A stretch of 64,000 bases of DNA from Eremophila alpestris peregrina (GCA_009792885.1 WMCF01000016.1:14900662-14964661); one strand, 5' to 3'. Shown: positions 41,601-56,614, numbered from the stretch's first letter. Notes: a model not told the origin generated them from the letters alone. Made by a program: numbers and translations.

Positions 41601-42069
41601 AAGCAAATAGGAGTGTAGTGTCAGGAATCAAACATCTGAGTACTAAGGGAAACAAATGCAATAGCTTGTATGGAAGCTGCTCTTGATGCCAGAGAAACTG
41701 AAGGCAGAAAAATGCAGTTTCAATTTTTAAAAGCACTCAGATTTGAAGAATTTAAAGGAATACAGACCAGAACCTCAGGCTTATGATGCAGATGTGCCAG
41801 AAGTGAAGGAAAATTTAAGGACATATGAATAAACAAAACATATGGAGGAAGAGGCAACACAATGTTTGCAGCACAAAATACAACTTGTGAGCTACCAGAG
41901 TTGTGGGAAAAGTCACAGGCACATGGACAGGATCTATCTGCCTGATCCAGAATTGTTGGATTTCCATGAGGCTTCTGATCACACATATCAGTGAAATTTC
42001 TCATTCATCTGTGAGGGACAGAAATATGCACATTAAATTGGTTAAATGTTCACAAATGAATGATACAAA

Positions 42070-42114
42070 AATAAATCCACCATCTAATACACTAATAAAT
42101 TCACCATCCAACCC
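42070..42114 (+). repeat. Imperfect 24-bp tandem duplication
   Basis: aataaatccaccatctaa is followed 24 bp later by aataaattcaccatccaa. It is a local duplication with a few substitutions and no known function. Confidence 0.75.
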
Positions 42115-44979
42115 AGGGAGCCTCCAGTGTGGCACCCCAGCTCAAGCAGCAATCATGTAGAGATCATGCACTGCACAGATTTCTGCTGAAGGCCAAACTA
42201 TTCAACATATTCATAAATCACCTGCAAAAAGGGCAAATACCAGGATGAGAAATTCTGCTTCTGCTGAGAAAGCACCTATAATAATAAAAATACAACTTGT
42301 CTGCAGAGACTTGTGAGGGCTCTGACAGTGCTGAGTGACTGATTGAAAAGCAGATAAAACTACACTTACAAATTCAAAGTAGTGCATGCAGAGAAAGATG
42401 ATCCTTACTTTACACACAGAGTGATTGACTTGGAAACTATTACCTAGGAATGAGATTTCGAAGTCACAATTTACACTTCTGTAAACACCTCAACTCAGAC
42501 TTCATTAAAAAATGAAGTTAAAAAAAATCAAATCAGATACTAGGAATTATTAACAAAGGAATAAGCTGCTCTAAACTAAATATATCAGTACTACATCTGG
42601 AAAAGAGGCAGATAAGAGTAAGATGAAGATTTTTAAGACATTAGAAGACAGGGAAAAGTTAGACAGGAAAAAAGTGTTCAATAACTCTCATAATACAAGA
42701 GCTATAGGATGTCAAATGAAATTGCAATATGTAATTACATTGTAGAACTCATCCCCTTAGGATATAAAAATTTACAAAGGTTCAGAAATAAAGTGGATCA
42801 CTGGAACAGAGAGGGAAGTGTTATTATGTGCTTCTCCTACTCTTGAGCATTTTCTGAGGCACCTGCCCAAGCATTGCTACAAACAGGGTTTGGAAAACAA
42901 TCTGAATGAGGCTGTTCTGGGCCAAACAAACACACCACAGCTCAGCTCACAACATGTGCAAGGGACTCAGCTCAAGTAAAGCACTACAGGATACTCTGAG
43001 CAGTTTACAAAAAATCAGAAAACAAGCCTGTGAAAATACAGTTTTCAACATTCTTCATAACATAATGTCATTTTCATCCTTTGCACCACAAGAACAGTAA
43101 GAAGAAAATTACTCAGCAGACCCTGCCCAACTCTCAATCACACAGCCACAAACTCCCAGAGAATCAATGTGCACAGAGAAGCTGCAATGGTTTCCTCCAG
43201 TTTTGGGAAAGCAGATTAAGATATTAACTATAATGAAAACAGAACAATAAAGGTAAGAGTGAGAAACTTTATCTCAGTCCAGAAACATTAGAGATCCAAA
43301 TCTAGGAGAAAATAGCCCATCATCTCCAGGGTTTATGGTTTTCCACATCAGATTTTTCCTCCTGCTAAGCACTAAGAGCATTCCTTGTTTTATTTGTAGT
43401 TATTGCTTTTTTAATATATAGCAAAATACTGTTGAACTATTAGCTGGCTACTTTTCCAGGATTACCATTAAAGCAACAAACAGCCATTAAGAGCTCTAGG
43501 GTCTTCCAATACATTCTCTTTAAATGCTGAAAAAGTAAGCACAAGGAAAAGCGTGGAAAAGCTCACAAAATCTGTGCCAGTCTCATGTCAAGAATAAGAG
43601 AGAGATTCAGTGGAGATCTGGATTTTTTTGAATCATTTAAGTCAGCCTGAGCAGAGTATGGTTTTGTTTCTTTCTCAGATTTAATAGGTTTCTGACAGGC
43701 AGCCTCAGGAAACCTTGTATAAAAAGTCAGAGCTTTGATTACATTACTGTCAATATTTTAGGTTGAAAAGTCAGATGTGGGAGCTCATTCAACCTTGCCA
43801 CAAACATATACCTCAATTTAAACTGCACTGTCAGCATTTTGAAATACTGCTTTTAAAAAGCAGCACACCAACAGGAGAACTTTTAATCTCTAAGATATAT
43901 TTATATACACACACAGGATTTTAGACAGAACTTATTTTAAAGTTCAAATCCACTTTAATTTAAAGACAGCTCTGTGACTTCAATAGGAGCAAGATCAGAT
44001 AAAGCAGATAAAATATAATCAAGGTGTGTGTGATTATACCACTAAGTGCTTCTTTTTAGCTGTGTATTTATGCTCCAGTGAGAGATGAAACAATCCCCTT
44101 TAAGACACTCTAGAACCAAAGCTACAGCAGGACTCTGCCTGTTCTCAGCAGCTCAAAGAGGACATCCAGAAACCAAACTGAAACCAAGAGACTCATACTT
44201 GCAGTTTGCAATTTCCTCTGTAAAGAGGTCAGAGAATGTCTTTAATTGGAGTGTCTAACTCATTTCTGAGTGCTCAGACTGCAGAGTAATGCTGTATCTC
44301 AAGTCAATTAAGGGCATTAAAATGCCTTGAAAGAAAGATATTTATACCAACAGTCTCATGATTGCCCAGTGCCTCGTGCCAATGCTTGTGAAGAAACGAA
44401 CTTTTCATGTGTGTGCTGTCAACAACTGATGAAGTGAGACCACTCCTGTTTTGTTTGTACCACTAATACAGCTTTTAAATCAAGTATCAGATTTTAGATT
44501 ATTTACTGGTATTTTTGAAGCAATAGAGGAGCAAACCTGTGCATTGTACAGACTGACTGCCTCTGAAATAGTACTTTGACATGAGGAGAAAAATCTACTT
44601 TTAGAAGCCACTGGTTTACACAAAGCATCTCTTTTCCTCCCTGAACTCCCTTTCCCTTCAGCTCACACCTTCCAATTCCCCTAAAATGAATACACATAGG
44701 ATAAAGCAGTTGAATTCATTAACATTTAAGTTTGTTCTTCCAGATAGTTATGCCTTATATAGAATAGGCAACTAAGTCAGAGTATTTCAAATACAAACTG
44801 CTGCAAGCCCAAGAGTCCTTTTTATTTTGAGAACAGTGCAATATGCAAATATGGCACTGCAAAGGAGCCCATTTCAGTAAAGCCTCATCACCTTGTGCTA
44901 AATCAAAGCTTTTTTCCTCCTCATCCTCTCAGCATGAGCATTCTTCCTGTGAACCTGTGATCTGGATAGAATATCTTGC

Positions 44980-44994
44980 TTTTTTTTTTTTTTT
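44980..44994 (+). repeat. Poly(T) run, 15 bases
   Basis: An uninterrupted T15 tract. No retroposon body was recognised next to it. Confidence 0.9.
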
Positions 44995-46099
44995 ACAATA
45001 ATGGGTGAGAGTTATATAAATGTACTTGAAAGCTGAATAAAGTCTTGGAAGACACAGTTAGAGCTGCCAGTGTTTGTAATGCCTAAAATGTACAAAATTC
45101 ATTGAATCATCAAAACCACCTTCCAATTTGGTGATGTTATTCCTGCACCTTCCCACACTGCATTTCACATTATCATCCATTAGATGCTTACTTCTGTGGG
45201 GCTTTTTGTGGGACATGAAGGAATCAAGGAGTTATGCCTAAAATTTCATACTGGGAGGATGATAACAGAATCATCTGTAACCTGAAATAGATACAGAATC
45301 CAAACACTGCTCTGGACTGCTCTCTGACACAGACTTCCCAAATACATCCAAATAAGTCATTTAACCTCCCTGCCCCATTTATGCCACCCACCAGGCATGT
45401 CTTCTGTTCCAGTGCAAGTCACTGACATTTAAAGGTGAAAATCTGCATCACTGGAAATGTTCAAAGTTAAAAGTAGTCCTCCATCTTTCAATTCTCTGAA
45501 GAGCTACAAAGTCAGGACTGAAAAAAAGGATTTTCTGGAAGCAGTCAGACGAGACCACTTGTACAGGTGAGATTTCTACAAATAAATGAGGTTGCTGGGG
45601 GAAAATAAAGTTCTAAGCAGTGGAAGACACAAGACATTAGATGCAACACATGTGCTAAAGGCTACTGTAAAAACAGCAGCTCACCAGGCTGCACCTTTGG
45701 AAAATCACCATGGTGCTGCCACACAAAAAGGGCCACTCTGGGACCAGCTTTACCCACAACACACGTCTGTAGTTCATTTACCTGATGAATCTGAATTGCA
45801 CAGTCTGTCTCCTGTGATTTCAGCCTCCTTCAACTTATCCTGATTAGTCTTCCCAGCACTTCTTATCCAGTGGTTGAGATTGGCAGCCCCCAACTCGAGG
45901 GGTTAGGAATTGTGTTGAGTCCCTCAGGGTGTGCCTGAGAGGAACAATCAGACAGAATCCCCTGCACAAAGACAGACACTGAGTGAGGTGAATACTGTGA
46001 CAAAGGTACAGGAAAAAAAAACCAAGCCTACTGCCTTCATGCCAGTGTAATTGATGGCAGAAGCTCAGTCACTAGAATCCAACAGGTAATTCCAGCATG

Positions 46100-46740
46100 G
46101 ACAGCGAAAATCTGCAGAAAAACACAATATATATCCAGCTACACTTATAGCACACGTGTTTATTTGTCAAAGAAAGTCAGTGTTCCATAGCAACTGCCTA
46201 AAATAAGCTTGCATCACTGAAAATGCCAGCTTTTCCATTTTCTGGCGTGCCAATACTATTTTTAGTTTGATTTGATGAGGATCCCTATATTTGTAGAAGG
46301 GACTGCTTTGACCAATAACGCAGATACTTCTTTGCTCTGCAAGAGGTGAAAGCACTGCTTTAAAATAACCCTTTCACACATAAGTAGACGAAATAATTGA
46401 AATAAAAACTGATTAGATAAGACTACTAATTAACCCATTTGTCATCAACCCGTCTGTTGCCAGCCAATTTGGTCAATTCATTAAGAAGAACTGCCTCATT
46501 ACATTTGGCACAGATTATGAGAAGTACGAAGCTTTAACACTTTAAAGCAACGGAAAACCTTCCTTCCTTGTGGAAAAGTTCGTGTTTGCCTAGAAAATCA
46601 ATTAGCAGCACAATCTGGTGAGTGGATCGTTTACTCCACCTTTTGGCAGAACAAAGGAGTGCAAATGCAATTGGGTTCCCTCTTCCTCAACCACTCCTCC
46701 AAGGCTGCAATTCAGAGTGCTGGAGAGACCAAAGGCCTCG
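46100..46740. promoter_or_regulatory. CpG-retaining AT-rich block, candidate regulatory element
   Basis: By eye I count eleven CpG dinucleotides in this 640-base block (from 46105 to 46739), whereas typical stretches of the window have about two per 900 bases. The block is AT-rich, so GC content does not explain it. It includes a CACGTG E-box at 46153-46158 and homeodomain-type TAATTA near 46429. It has no recognisable repeat or coding similarity. Hypomethylated or constrained enhancer DNA would look like this, but function is inference. Confidence 0.3.
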
Positions 46741-49700
46741 TGGCATTGCCCCTCTCACAAGGGGAAAGCTCATCACTGAATATCTCCCATCCAGAAAGTA
46801 AAAATAGATGCCAAAGAGTGATGCCTTGCATAAAGGATACTCCTTAAAGGCATCAAGTCTCAGCTGAGATCTTCATGCTACAGAGACTGGAAGGTTCCAT
46901 GTTCCAGCCCAAGAGGTCTCTCTTCTCACTGAAGTTGCCACGTTATTGCTGCTTCATTAATTAGAATAAAAAGGTCCATACCAAAAATAAGAAAGTCAGA
47001 ACACCTTTAAAGCACCTTGAAAAGAAATGTAAATGAGGAAATACTTGGAGAAGCATGAAAATATTATTGCAGATGAAGAAAGCAGCCTCATTCATTACTC
47101 ACTGATAATATTTCCTTCCTACCAGGTGCTTCAGTGACAGCCATATAAACCCAAAATAACAATCAAACCCACAGAATTATTACAATTAAACATATAGTGC
47201 TGCTTTCTTTTCCAGCTGTAGAAAAGAAATAGAAGGTTGACAGAACAAGTAAACAATTAAGACAGCATTTTGAGTACATGCTTATGAACAGCTTTAGAAC
47301 ATGAAGACAATACCCAGCTCTATTAACATCACAAAAGCTCTGCCATGAAAGGCAAAAAAACCCACCCAGCCAAGGTAAGAATAACTTCTGTTATGGGAAA
47401 TAATTCCATGTAACTATTAAAATGACATTGCTATTATTTTTGCTGCTGTACTATGGCATTGCTTCAGGCACATGAGCATTATGTGCAGTAATGTAACCCA
47501 TGATTACAGGAAGCAGATAAATGGGCTCACATGGAGCTATTTCCCAGTATTGCTCATTTGAAAAACACTTTTTCCCCCAGTTACTGTAAGATAAAAACAT
47601 TAATGAGTCTTATTCACAAATCCATTTATAGAAATACAAAAACATAATGCTCCATAGGAAGCTAAATTTTTGCAGTGCTCTCAGAACTCCTGATTCTCTC
47701 CAAGTAGCCCTAAATTTGTGACACAAAAACCTGGGAGAGAAATACTCAGGAGAGGAACAGAAGCCACATCAATCAGCTGAATTCCAATGCCAGCTTGATC
47801 CCTGACTGCACCTTGCACTCCTGAGGAGCCCAAAGTTTCACTAGGCTTTTCCTGTAATTTTAGGAAAAAACCAAAATTCTGTAGCCAAATTCATAATTAA
47901 CTGAAAACTGTTCACCCAAGCACACCTTAGGGGAGAAGAAACACTTTGTTCTTCACAACTATAGATCAGATCACAGAAATTGAAAAATAAAATGCAGAGC
48001 CTCACAGATTGCCAGTAAGGAGCAAAGCATACTTGTACAAATGAAGATCACAAATAACAGCTTAGTTAAATCACTCAAATATGATTAAATTTTGAGTCAA
48101 ATAAAAAAATTCTCTTCACACTGAGCAATAAATGATATAATTACAAGCAATCTAATAAACTCTTCATTACAATTAGAAGTTAGGCATTAATTGACAAAAT
48201 TAATTTTTTTTTTTTTGTGTTGGAGTATACAACCAGTAAAGTACAAGAGGAGTAGAAGAGGACCCAGAACCTGCCAGAAAAACATGCAGAGAACAAGGAA
48301 AATCAATGGCTCAGTGCTGAGCAAACCAACTACTGAAAGGGCAGCACTCAGGGAGAGAGGAATGGAGAAATACAGAAAGGGAAAGAGAAGGTAGGGAAAA
48401 ATAACAGAAAATAATAAACTGTCTGCAGGGTAATCAGGTTAAAGCCATTAAAACACCTCAAATGTGCTGAAACACAGCAGTTGTGACAAATCACCCAGAG
48501 ATGCACAAAAAGGCAAGGAAATATCCTCAAATTCCCCAGTAAAGAAATGAAATTCCTCCAGTTAGGGAAAGATCAACACAATTGCAAAGTGTGAATGATA
48601 AACTCAATTTCAGTTCATCCGAGAGAAAGCCAGACACACACAAGAGTTATTCAGTTTTTACTCTTAGGAATCACTGATTTATATTAGAGGCTGAGCTGGC
48701 TCTTCAGTATCCAGTCCCACTTGTTGATGCCATGTACTTCCAAAGCCTTTTTGCAGGTCACTTGGGTTAAAAGGAAACTTAGTGAGAGGAAATTCTGCTC
48801 AGAATCAGACAGCTGATCTGTTGACTGGACAAAATACTTCTGTCATGCCTTGATTTTGCATTTCATTTCAAATTAGAAGCCCTGAAGATCAGGTTTGATC
48901 AGAAAGTCTGACTGGCAACATCTGCCAAGACAATACATCCTTATGACACCAGTGAATTATCCCCACCCCTTTTAATTTGGGTTTGAGCATTTAAAAACAA
49001 AGTATTTGGATAATACCTACAGCATGTTAAAATCCATAATCAGTAAGTGGAAAAGGGAACAGATTTTTTCCATCATAGAACTGCAGCTACATAATCCACA
49101 GTATGTTCTGCATCTTTTCATTGGCTAATTTTATTTCCTCTCAAACATGAGGGCTTTGCTGTCACTTCCACAGATATATCTGCTCCAGATCAATTTAAAT
49201 GAGGAGCAAATTAGACAGTTACAATTTAGGAGAAATTCCTGCCAACTGTTGTGTTTTCACCATATGCAAACCATACATTGCTGACCTATCTCACCTCTTC
49301 CTCCTTTTTCCTGCCTTTCAGATTCCCTCCAACAGCCACAATCCCTCCCCATTTTAGCACACAGATAGCAAATGTCTGTCTGTGCAATCATCTGTCCCTG
49401 TGTCAGCAGCTGCAGGGCAAATCTGAGCACCCTGCAGTCTGAGCACATCCTACAAGGGAGGCATTCCAGGGCCAGTGTGCAAAATCAGGCCAAGTAGCAA
49501 GCTGGTTTTAGAGGCCCAGATCTCAGCCCAGCTCAAGCATGTCCAGGTGCCTGAAAACCAGGATGAATCCAGCCCACTGACAGCTGAGCTGGTACACAGC
49601 TACACTGGCTTTAGTTGGGCTGTTTTCACAAATCAAACCTGTTCAAATGCAGGCTGCAAAATTCCAGCCCTGAAAAGGATGCAGGTTTTTAAACTTTCAA

Positions 49701-52700
49701 ACCTTTTTTCCCTCCTCAGCCCCTTTCCATGCTTTACCCACTTTTCTGATAATGTAATTTTGTCAACTCTGTAGTGATGAAAAGCCCTGGTCAGAGGTCA
49801 AGTTCCAGTTGCTTTATCTGCAAAGTCACCCACACGCTGCAATAATTCAATCACTTGGAGTCACATCACCTCTCCACTCACTGCCTTGGCTTTGCCCTCC
49901 AGCAATGAGTTGAAAACAGCTTCTCTACTGATATTCAGGTGCTTTTAAATAGATCCATCAGGATCTGAGCAGTTCTTGTGATGGAAGTCCAAAGACTTTC
50001 ACATTTGTCTTCAGCCTTCCACCATTACCAAGCTGAATCCAGTGGATTTGGGGCTCCCTCAGAGAGAACACTCAGCTTTCCTGCCTGTCCATAAGCACCA
50101 CAGCTTTGCAGGTTTGATTCTTGCTTTAAGAATGTAGCAGTAAGATGAAATAAGGAAATAAGACTGGGTAGATGAAGCACTGAGGAGAACAAGATACAAC
50201 AGCACTGCTAACACAGGCAGTTCCCAGTTTCACAGGGAAAAGTCACTTTACATGGACTCACAACAGCTCCTCTAGTCCTACATCAATCTCCACTGCTGCC
50301 TTTGCCAGCTCCCAGGCACCAATGTATCTTCCAGACTCTTACATCACCTTCCTGCATTACTCATGAAGCCTGACAGTTCAGAATTTTGTAGATCTGGATT
50401 TCCATCTCATGTTTTAATGTTTTTCCCACTGAACACCCAGCTACAGCTCTACCAAGCTGAGTGTGTTTAACTATTTTCACCATCTGTTTTCAGGTCCCTG
50501 TACAGTAAAAAAAAAGACAATAGCTACCACTCACTTCCCCCTAACCCAAAGCAGAAGTGTGGTTTTCTTGCAATGTTGCCCCTCACCACCCCTGCTTGCC
50601 TCCTCACTCACTATCTTTCTTTACCTGCTGACTGTCAAGGTGGCTTTTCAAATAAAGAAAACAAACTAGTTTTTCTTTTCTGTCTAGTTCACATATTCTC
50701 TGAGAACATTAAAAAGTTTGTAGTTGAATTTGAAGCTGAGGAATGTCTTTGTTCCCCAATACCCAAAGAAGCCAAAGTAATTCAGTTCAACAGTTTTCCA
50801 ATAGCTGTGATACAGCAATAGTCCTGGTTTATGAATTAAAAGAATTAAACAGAAGAAATCTGCTAGTGAGACAAAGAATCATTAAATATTTTGATATCTG
50901 CACTCTACTACATGAATCATGCAAGAGTCACACCTTGAGAAAGAAAGAAGCCCAGGAAAAATCACTTACCAGGAGAGATACTTTTCAGGCTAACTGCCCA
51001 AGTAATCAAATCAAAGTTCAGAAGAAATATTTTGGGTTGACAGCTTGAATTGAATGCTCAACCATACACTCCATTCTTCTCTGCACATATATAAATAGGA
51101 AGCACAGGGGAAGTGCAATTGTGCAAAACAAGCTTTTTTAAGCCCACAGAAAAGTGTCAGGATAATAAACCACATAAGCACAGAATTAAATCAAAATTAA
51201 TGGCCACTAGCTGGTATTTAACTTCCTTTCATTTCTCTTTTCATTTTTCCACCTAGCCTGCTCAGCTAATAAAATTGCCATTATAAGGGAGAAGGCACAA
51301 TTCAATGCTACATCAATTATTATGACTTTATTGTGACATAGTGGCATTCAGCTGATCCCACAAGGCTATACTGATGCCTTGGATGCAATTAATTTTTGAT
51401 TGATCTAACTCACTCTAATACTGCATGTAAAATGTTCATAGACATTTGAATAATTCTATTATATGTAGGAGATTACTGCACAGAGATCATTTGAAATTAA
51501 TTGCCAAGTTATTTTAGTAAATGTAAAACACCATTCTAGTCCTATTGGGGTAACAGTTATGTAATTGCTTTACAAAGTAAACTAATGAAATAAATGAACT
51601 CTGACTAATATGTGGCATAGCAGGGCTGAAGAAGTGAAATGACACAGTAGATATCCTATCTACCTCTGCAGGGCTGGGCTTGGTGAGTCAACCTTTCCAT
51701 TCCAGAACTGAGGGAGAGAAGAATGACCTCACAAAAAGGGTTTTGTCTCACTGGCTGCAGGTGAGCTTAGGAGGGGCTACTCCTAAGAGCAGCTAGAAGA
51801 TGATTACTCAGTCCCTAGAGTGTTTGCAGAACCTGAGGATAAAGAAACCTTCATTATCCCAAGGGCTTGCCACACTTTGGGGTGTGTGTGATGGGTTTTT
51901 CAGGGCTGGCTGTGTAACACTATCTGCTCCACACCAAAAGTGAATTTCCCACTTGGAGCTGCTGGCTATCTCCCAGTTAAATCACACACACATCCAGCTC
52001 ACAGAAAAGCTTTGAAATCCACAACTGGGACTTTCATGTGAGCCAGATAATGGAAGGATTGAGGAGTTGGCTTTTAGCAAGAAGGGTGAGAGTCTGAGTC
52101 TCTGCAAGTCAGGACCTGGAGAAAGCAACTTCAAAGGTAAAGCAAACCAGGCACAAGAGAGGTTTGACAGGCACAGGGTTGGAAAGGTGCTCATTCCTGC
52201 CTGCAGCTGCAGTCTCTGCCTGTCCCCTGGGAGCTCTGCATCCACACTTCCTCCAAAGCAGAGAAATACAAGCCTGTGATGCTTTCAGCAGGGTCAGCAG
52301 CTCAGAGCCACAGGTGCCAATGCAGCCATTGCAAAACATTAACTCTTCACTCCCAAAGTTGCTTCCAAGGATGTCACAACTCTTCCTGCCCCAAGAAAAC
52401 TTTCATTAGAAACTACAACTTGAAATTATTAGTAAAAATATAGAAGTGACAACATGAAGTGGACATAAAATACTTAATATTTATGTACCTTTCATTATTT
52501 TTGTCACTGACACACCAAGGCCATGACCCCAAGGAAGAGGTAAAGAAGCTACCCCAGTTACACCCAGCCCAAGGCAGCCTGGAATGGGAACTGAAGTCAG
52601 CTCAGATTAGCAACAGAGTGAGGAGGATTAACCACAGCTAAGTGCAGGGTGAGATCCCCTAACATCTCATATGGATTGTGTTAGCTAAAAATGAAACCCA

Positions 52701-55700
52701 AGAGCAAATGTAAATGGTTACAGGAGTTTAACAAACCTCAGTCACATGCCTTCAGCACACTGCCTGTAAAATCTAAAATCACTGGCAACACTGAAAATGT
52801 GGGAAGGAGGGGGGAAAAGGGAAGATGTGGAAGGGGGGTGAGGTGGAAATTCTATCACAAAGAAACAGTTCCACCTTATGTTTGAGCAGCATGAGCATTT
52901 TATTCAAACTTACCTTCCAAACACACACGTGAGGGGAAATCCAGCTAACACAGCCCACAAAACAATGGTCAAAAAGGCAACTGTGCAGCATCCTTGCTCT
53001 GGAGTTATATTTTCCCCACTCCAGTGTTTGCAGTGTTACTGGTGGTAAAACCTCTGCTCTCCACAAAACAAGATGTTTACTTTTCCAGGCTGAATTCCAT
53101 GCCAGCAGTGAATTTCCTAGTGACACAACAATGCTATGTTCAGCTGCAGTATTTTTTTCATCTAATTCACAGCTGCAGGGGAAGAAAAATCCAAATAACC
53201 AGTGAGAACCCTTCATAAACTGTTAAAAATAATCAGGGAACTAGTTCCAGGTAGTATATCTCAATTCAGGTGACAGAAACCATTTACTATAGGAAAATTA
53301 TATTTGCTTAACAAATGGTTTTGGTGGGTGTTTTTTTTCCTAGGCTTTACTTTAGGAACAGATGATTTCTAAAATTTAAGAACTTAAATTCACGCCCAAA
53401 ATAGGGAAGTATTTTTAAAAGAATTGAGATGTGTTGTTTATTTGCTGTGATTAGGTGAATATGTTCTTACCTTGAACACAAACATTTAAGCCCAGACTGA
53501 GGTGGTGAAGTAACTGATGATGTCTAATTTTTTTATTAAAGGCTGCAAATGGACTTTGCTCAAATGATACAGGACTGAGCTGAGGGATCAGCTGGAACAT
53601 GCATGAAAACATTTCACAGTTAAACACACAAGAAGTATCTCCTTGGGGTTCCATGGCTGCTACAGCAAAAGAACAAGAAGAAAAACAGCTGGCACCAAGA
53701 GCAAAGAGGGGAACAAGCACACACAGCTACAGGGGGCCATTCTTTTTGCTGTTCTTCTTGCCAAGATGGTGCTGTTGGCATTGGTTGGCAGTCAGGGCAT
53801 CAAAGAACCAGAGTGCACCACTCTGGAGTCAGTCAGGGAGACATGCAATAAATTATTTCCCTCTTGCAGAAATTAAGAAATCTGAAGCATTGTATAAAAA
53901 TCTGTCTCAATCTGACAAAAACAATACTGTTCAGCAGATGAACTCCATACCATTTTTGAAGTGATCTTCTAAAAAAGAAGGGAAAAGTGAAGTCACTCCA
54001 CATACAAATGCAGGAAGCAGCACATTTTGACACATAACCAGTGTACCTCTGTCCATCAGGAGCAGCAGAGCACCATTCCCTTGGCCAAAGGTTATCACAA
54101 CCCCTTTATCTAAACCTGACTTTGTGTAAGTGGTCACAGTCACCAAGATCCTGTGCACCCTGCCATGACATAAACAATAAGGAAACAAACCCCCAAACTT
54201 CCAGTTTTACAAATGATTTCAAAGGTGACTCTGCAGCTCTGGCATTCCACAAGAAATGGTCCCCAGGAACTGCTGCTTTAATAAATATTTATGAACACAT
54301 CAGTACAAACTGGATTCCACTGATGTTTAATGCTTGCTGTGTAGTAACAGAAACATTTTCTTTGGTCTGTGATCTTCTAACACAGGTACAGATTTGTTTG
54401 ACACACACACACTTTTATTTACCTGGGTGAGTGCATTTGGCAGTCAGTGCAGGCTCTCATAACCCAAACAAACCTCAGCACTTTGTGATGGCAACAAATG
54501 GCACAGAAATCAATCAAGGTTTTGGTATGTTGATACAATTATTCCTGTTAGTGGCCAGGTAATTTACTGATAAGTAAGATATGTCATCAAAATGGTTATT
54601 AATTGCAGGGCCATAGAGGAACTGCATGTAATGACTTGCTCAAGCTCTGCATGAGCAGTTTTCACTTACATTTGTGCTTGTTTCCTATTTTGGACTGTAA
54701 GAACCATTTAACTTTTTTCCTTCACAAAGCTTTTTTTTGTAATCAAGGGATGCCTTCAGCTAATATTCCATGACAGTGGCATTCTTTGTAAATTCACATC
54801 AGCACCGTTGCTTGTAATTTCTAATGACAAATAAATACTTGGTTATCATTGAAGAAAAATCACAGTATCACTACTTGTATTATCTTTTAATTTGATGAAG
54901 CTTTTCACTGAGCAAACCTCCCACCTTTGCCAGGCATTAATTTTATCCAGGCACAAAGTTCTTGCTCTTTTTTTTTGCCAATATTCTAGCCAGTAAAGCT
55001 CCAATAATCCTATGATCTGCTCATGCCTGCTCTCTATTTACTCAATACCCATTGGTTCCACTTTTCCCCTTCAAGAAGCAGCTAACTCTGTATTTAGTAC
55101 AAATAATTGTTACAGTAGTGTTCTAATACAGCCAGGAAAGAACAATAACTGCCAAGAATCATCCTGTTTTCATGGCACACACCCATCACAGAAGTCTCTG
55201 AACTCTTACAGCTTGTACAGAAAACCTTCCATGGTTAAGATGGCTGATACTGTGACTGCACTGCAGAGGCCTCTACCATTTTTTCCTTTATTCTAATGAG
55301 AGGCATTCCTTTTACAGTCAGTTTTATAAAAAGTAATTGTGTTTATCAGCTGAAGTCATGGTTAGCATTGAAAATCTTGAAGCTACATACTTAAAGGGAG
55401 GAGATAGGAGAGGAAGGAGCTTTGATTAGCACAAGCCCCCTCTAACACTCACCTGTACAATCTTCCTTTCATGTTACCCCTACCCCACTTACATTGCACT
55501 ATTTCATTAATATGAATATTTCATATGTCGTTTTTCTTTCATATACACATTAAATTCCACTATTCTCCAAACTCCTTACTAAAGTACTGTCAGTATTTCA
55601 TGTTCCTTTCTTTTAAACCTCTTTCCTTCTGTTTTATTCACCTCCTCTGGTGGTATCAGTGACAGCTGGGGCTGTAAGAGCAGACAAGGCACAATGACTT

Positions 55701-56614
55701 ACTTCAATTTGCTATGAGAAGTCCTTCCATCTCCAAAGCACTTTAGGTGCAGGGCTGTACAAAATTGCTCATTCCAAGGAGTTATAAAAATTCACTGTAC
55801 AGATTGAGATATTGCCACAGTAGGATCCCAAACACACACAGAAAAAACCAGACCTTAAAACACAGTCCAGAGGTTCAGTTGTCTTGATTTTTTGTACTAC
55901 AAACAAGTAAAGGAGAAGCAACTGTTGTAGGTATAGACCATTCATATTAAAGAAGTTTCAATTCTCTGCAATATTTGAAGCTGTACTTCATAACTAACTC
56001 CACACCTGACAGAAAAGAGAAGTTGCAGGACCACTCAGAAGAGAAAAATTTAAAAGGCAAAGAACTACTGAATTCTGAATTAAGAGGGCAGAAGAAAGTA
56101 GAGTTTGTTCTGTTCTGACAGATTTCAAAACAGCATAAGAACAATCAGCAAGTCTGCATCTACTTCCAGCCAGGCAATGGAGACAACTGCCCTTGGCTGT
56201 GCAAGGCCACTCCTTTCCCTTCACTGACACATTTTGGCTTCTCTGTGACCATTTTTCAATCACCAAATTCTCATATAAAATACCTTTGGCAATGTTTTCC
56301 AAGTGGCAATTACCAGAGTTTAGGAAGTATTCCTGACTACAAGCTGGAGGCCCTGGCACTAGGAAGGATGGCAGCCTGGGCACTGAGGTCACCACAATGA
56401 ACCCCACAATGCCACTGCACTGAGGCCTTTTTTGAGGATCTGCAGAGTTGCTGCACAATTAAACTCAAAGCTTTCAGCTGCACACATCTGAGCACACATT
56501 TTTCATCCCTTGACAGTTTTTGGTCCATCCAAACACTGCAAAGGGAGCAGTGATCATTATAAACCTGCCACTTGTACATTCTGAAACTTCCCAGTTCAGA
56601 CCTTACACCAGCAA
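46741..56614. other. Non-genic stretch, 10 kb
   Basis: No coding exon or mobile element was recognised. Two AT-rich, repeat-free parts, about 51180-51600 and 54530-54890, have a complex sequence with many TAAT-type motifs and could be conserved non-coding elements. This is judged by texture only. Confidence 0.55.

Larger units (their letters stand above)
37789..46099. other. Non-genic stretch, 8 kb
   Basis: It holds simple repeats (38206, 38666, 44980), a 24-bp local duplication (42070) and a GC-rich block at 38400-38640 open in several frames. No coding exon was identified. Confidence 0.6.
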
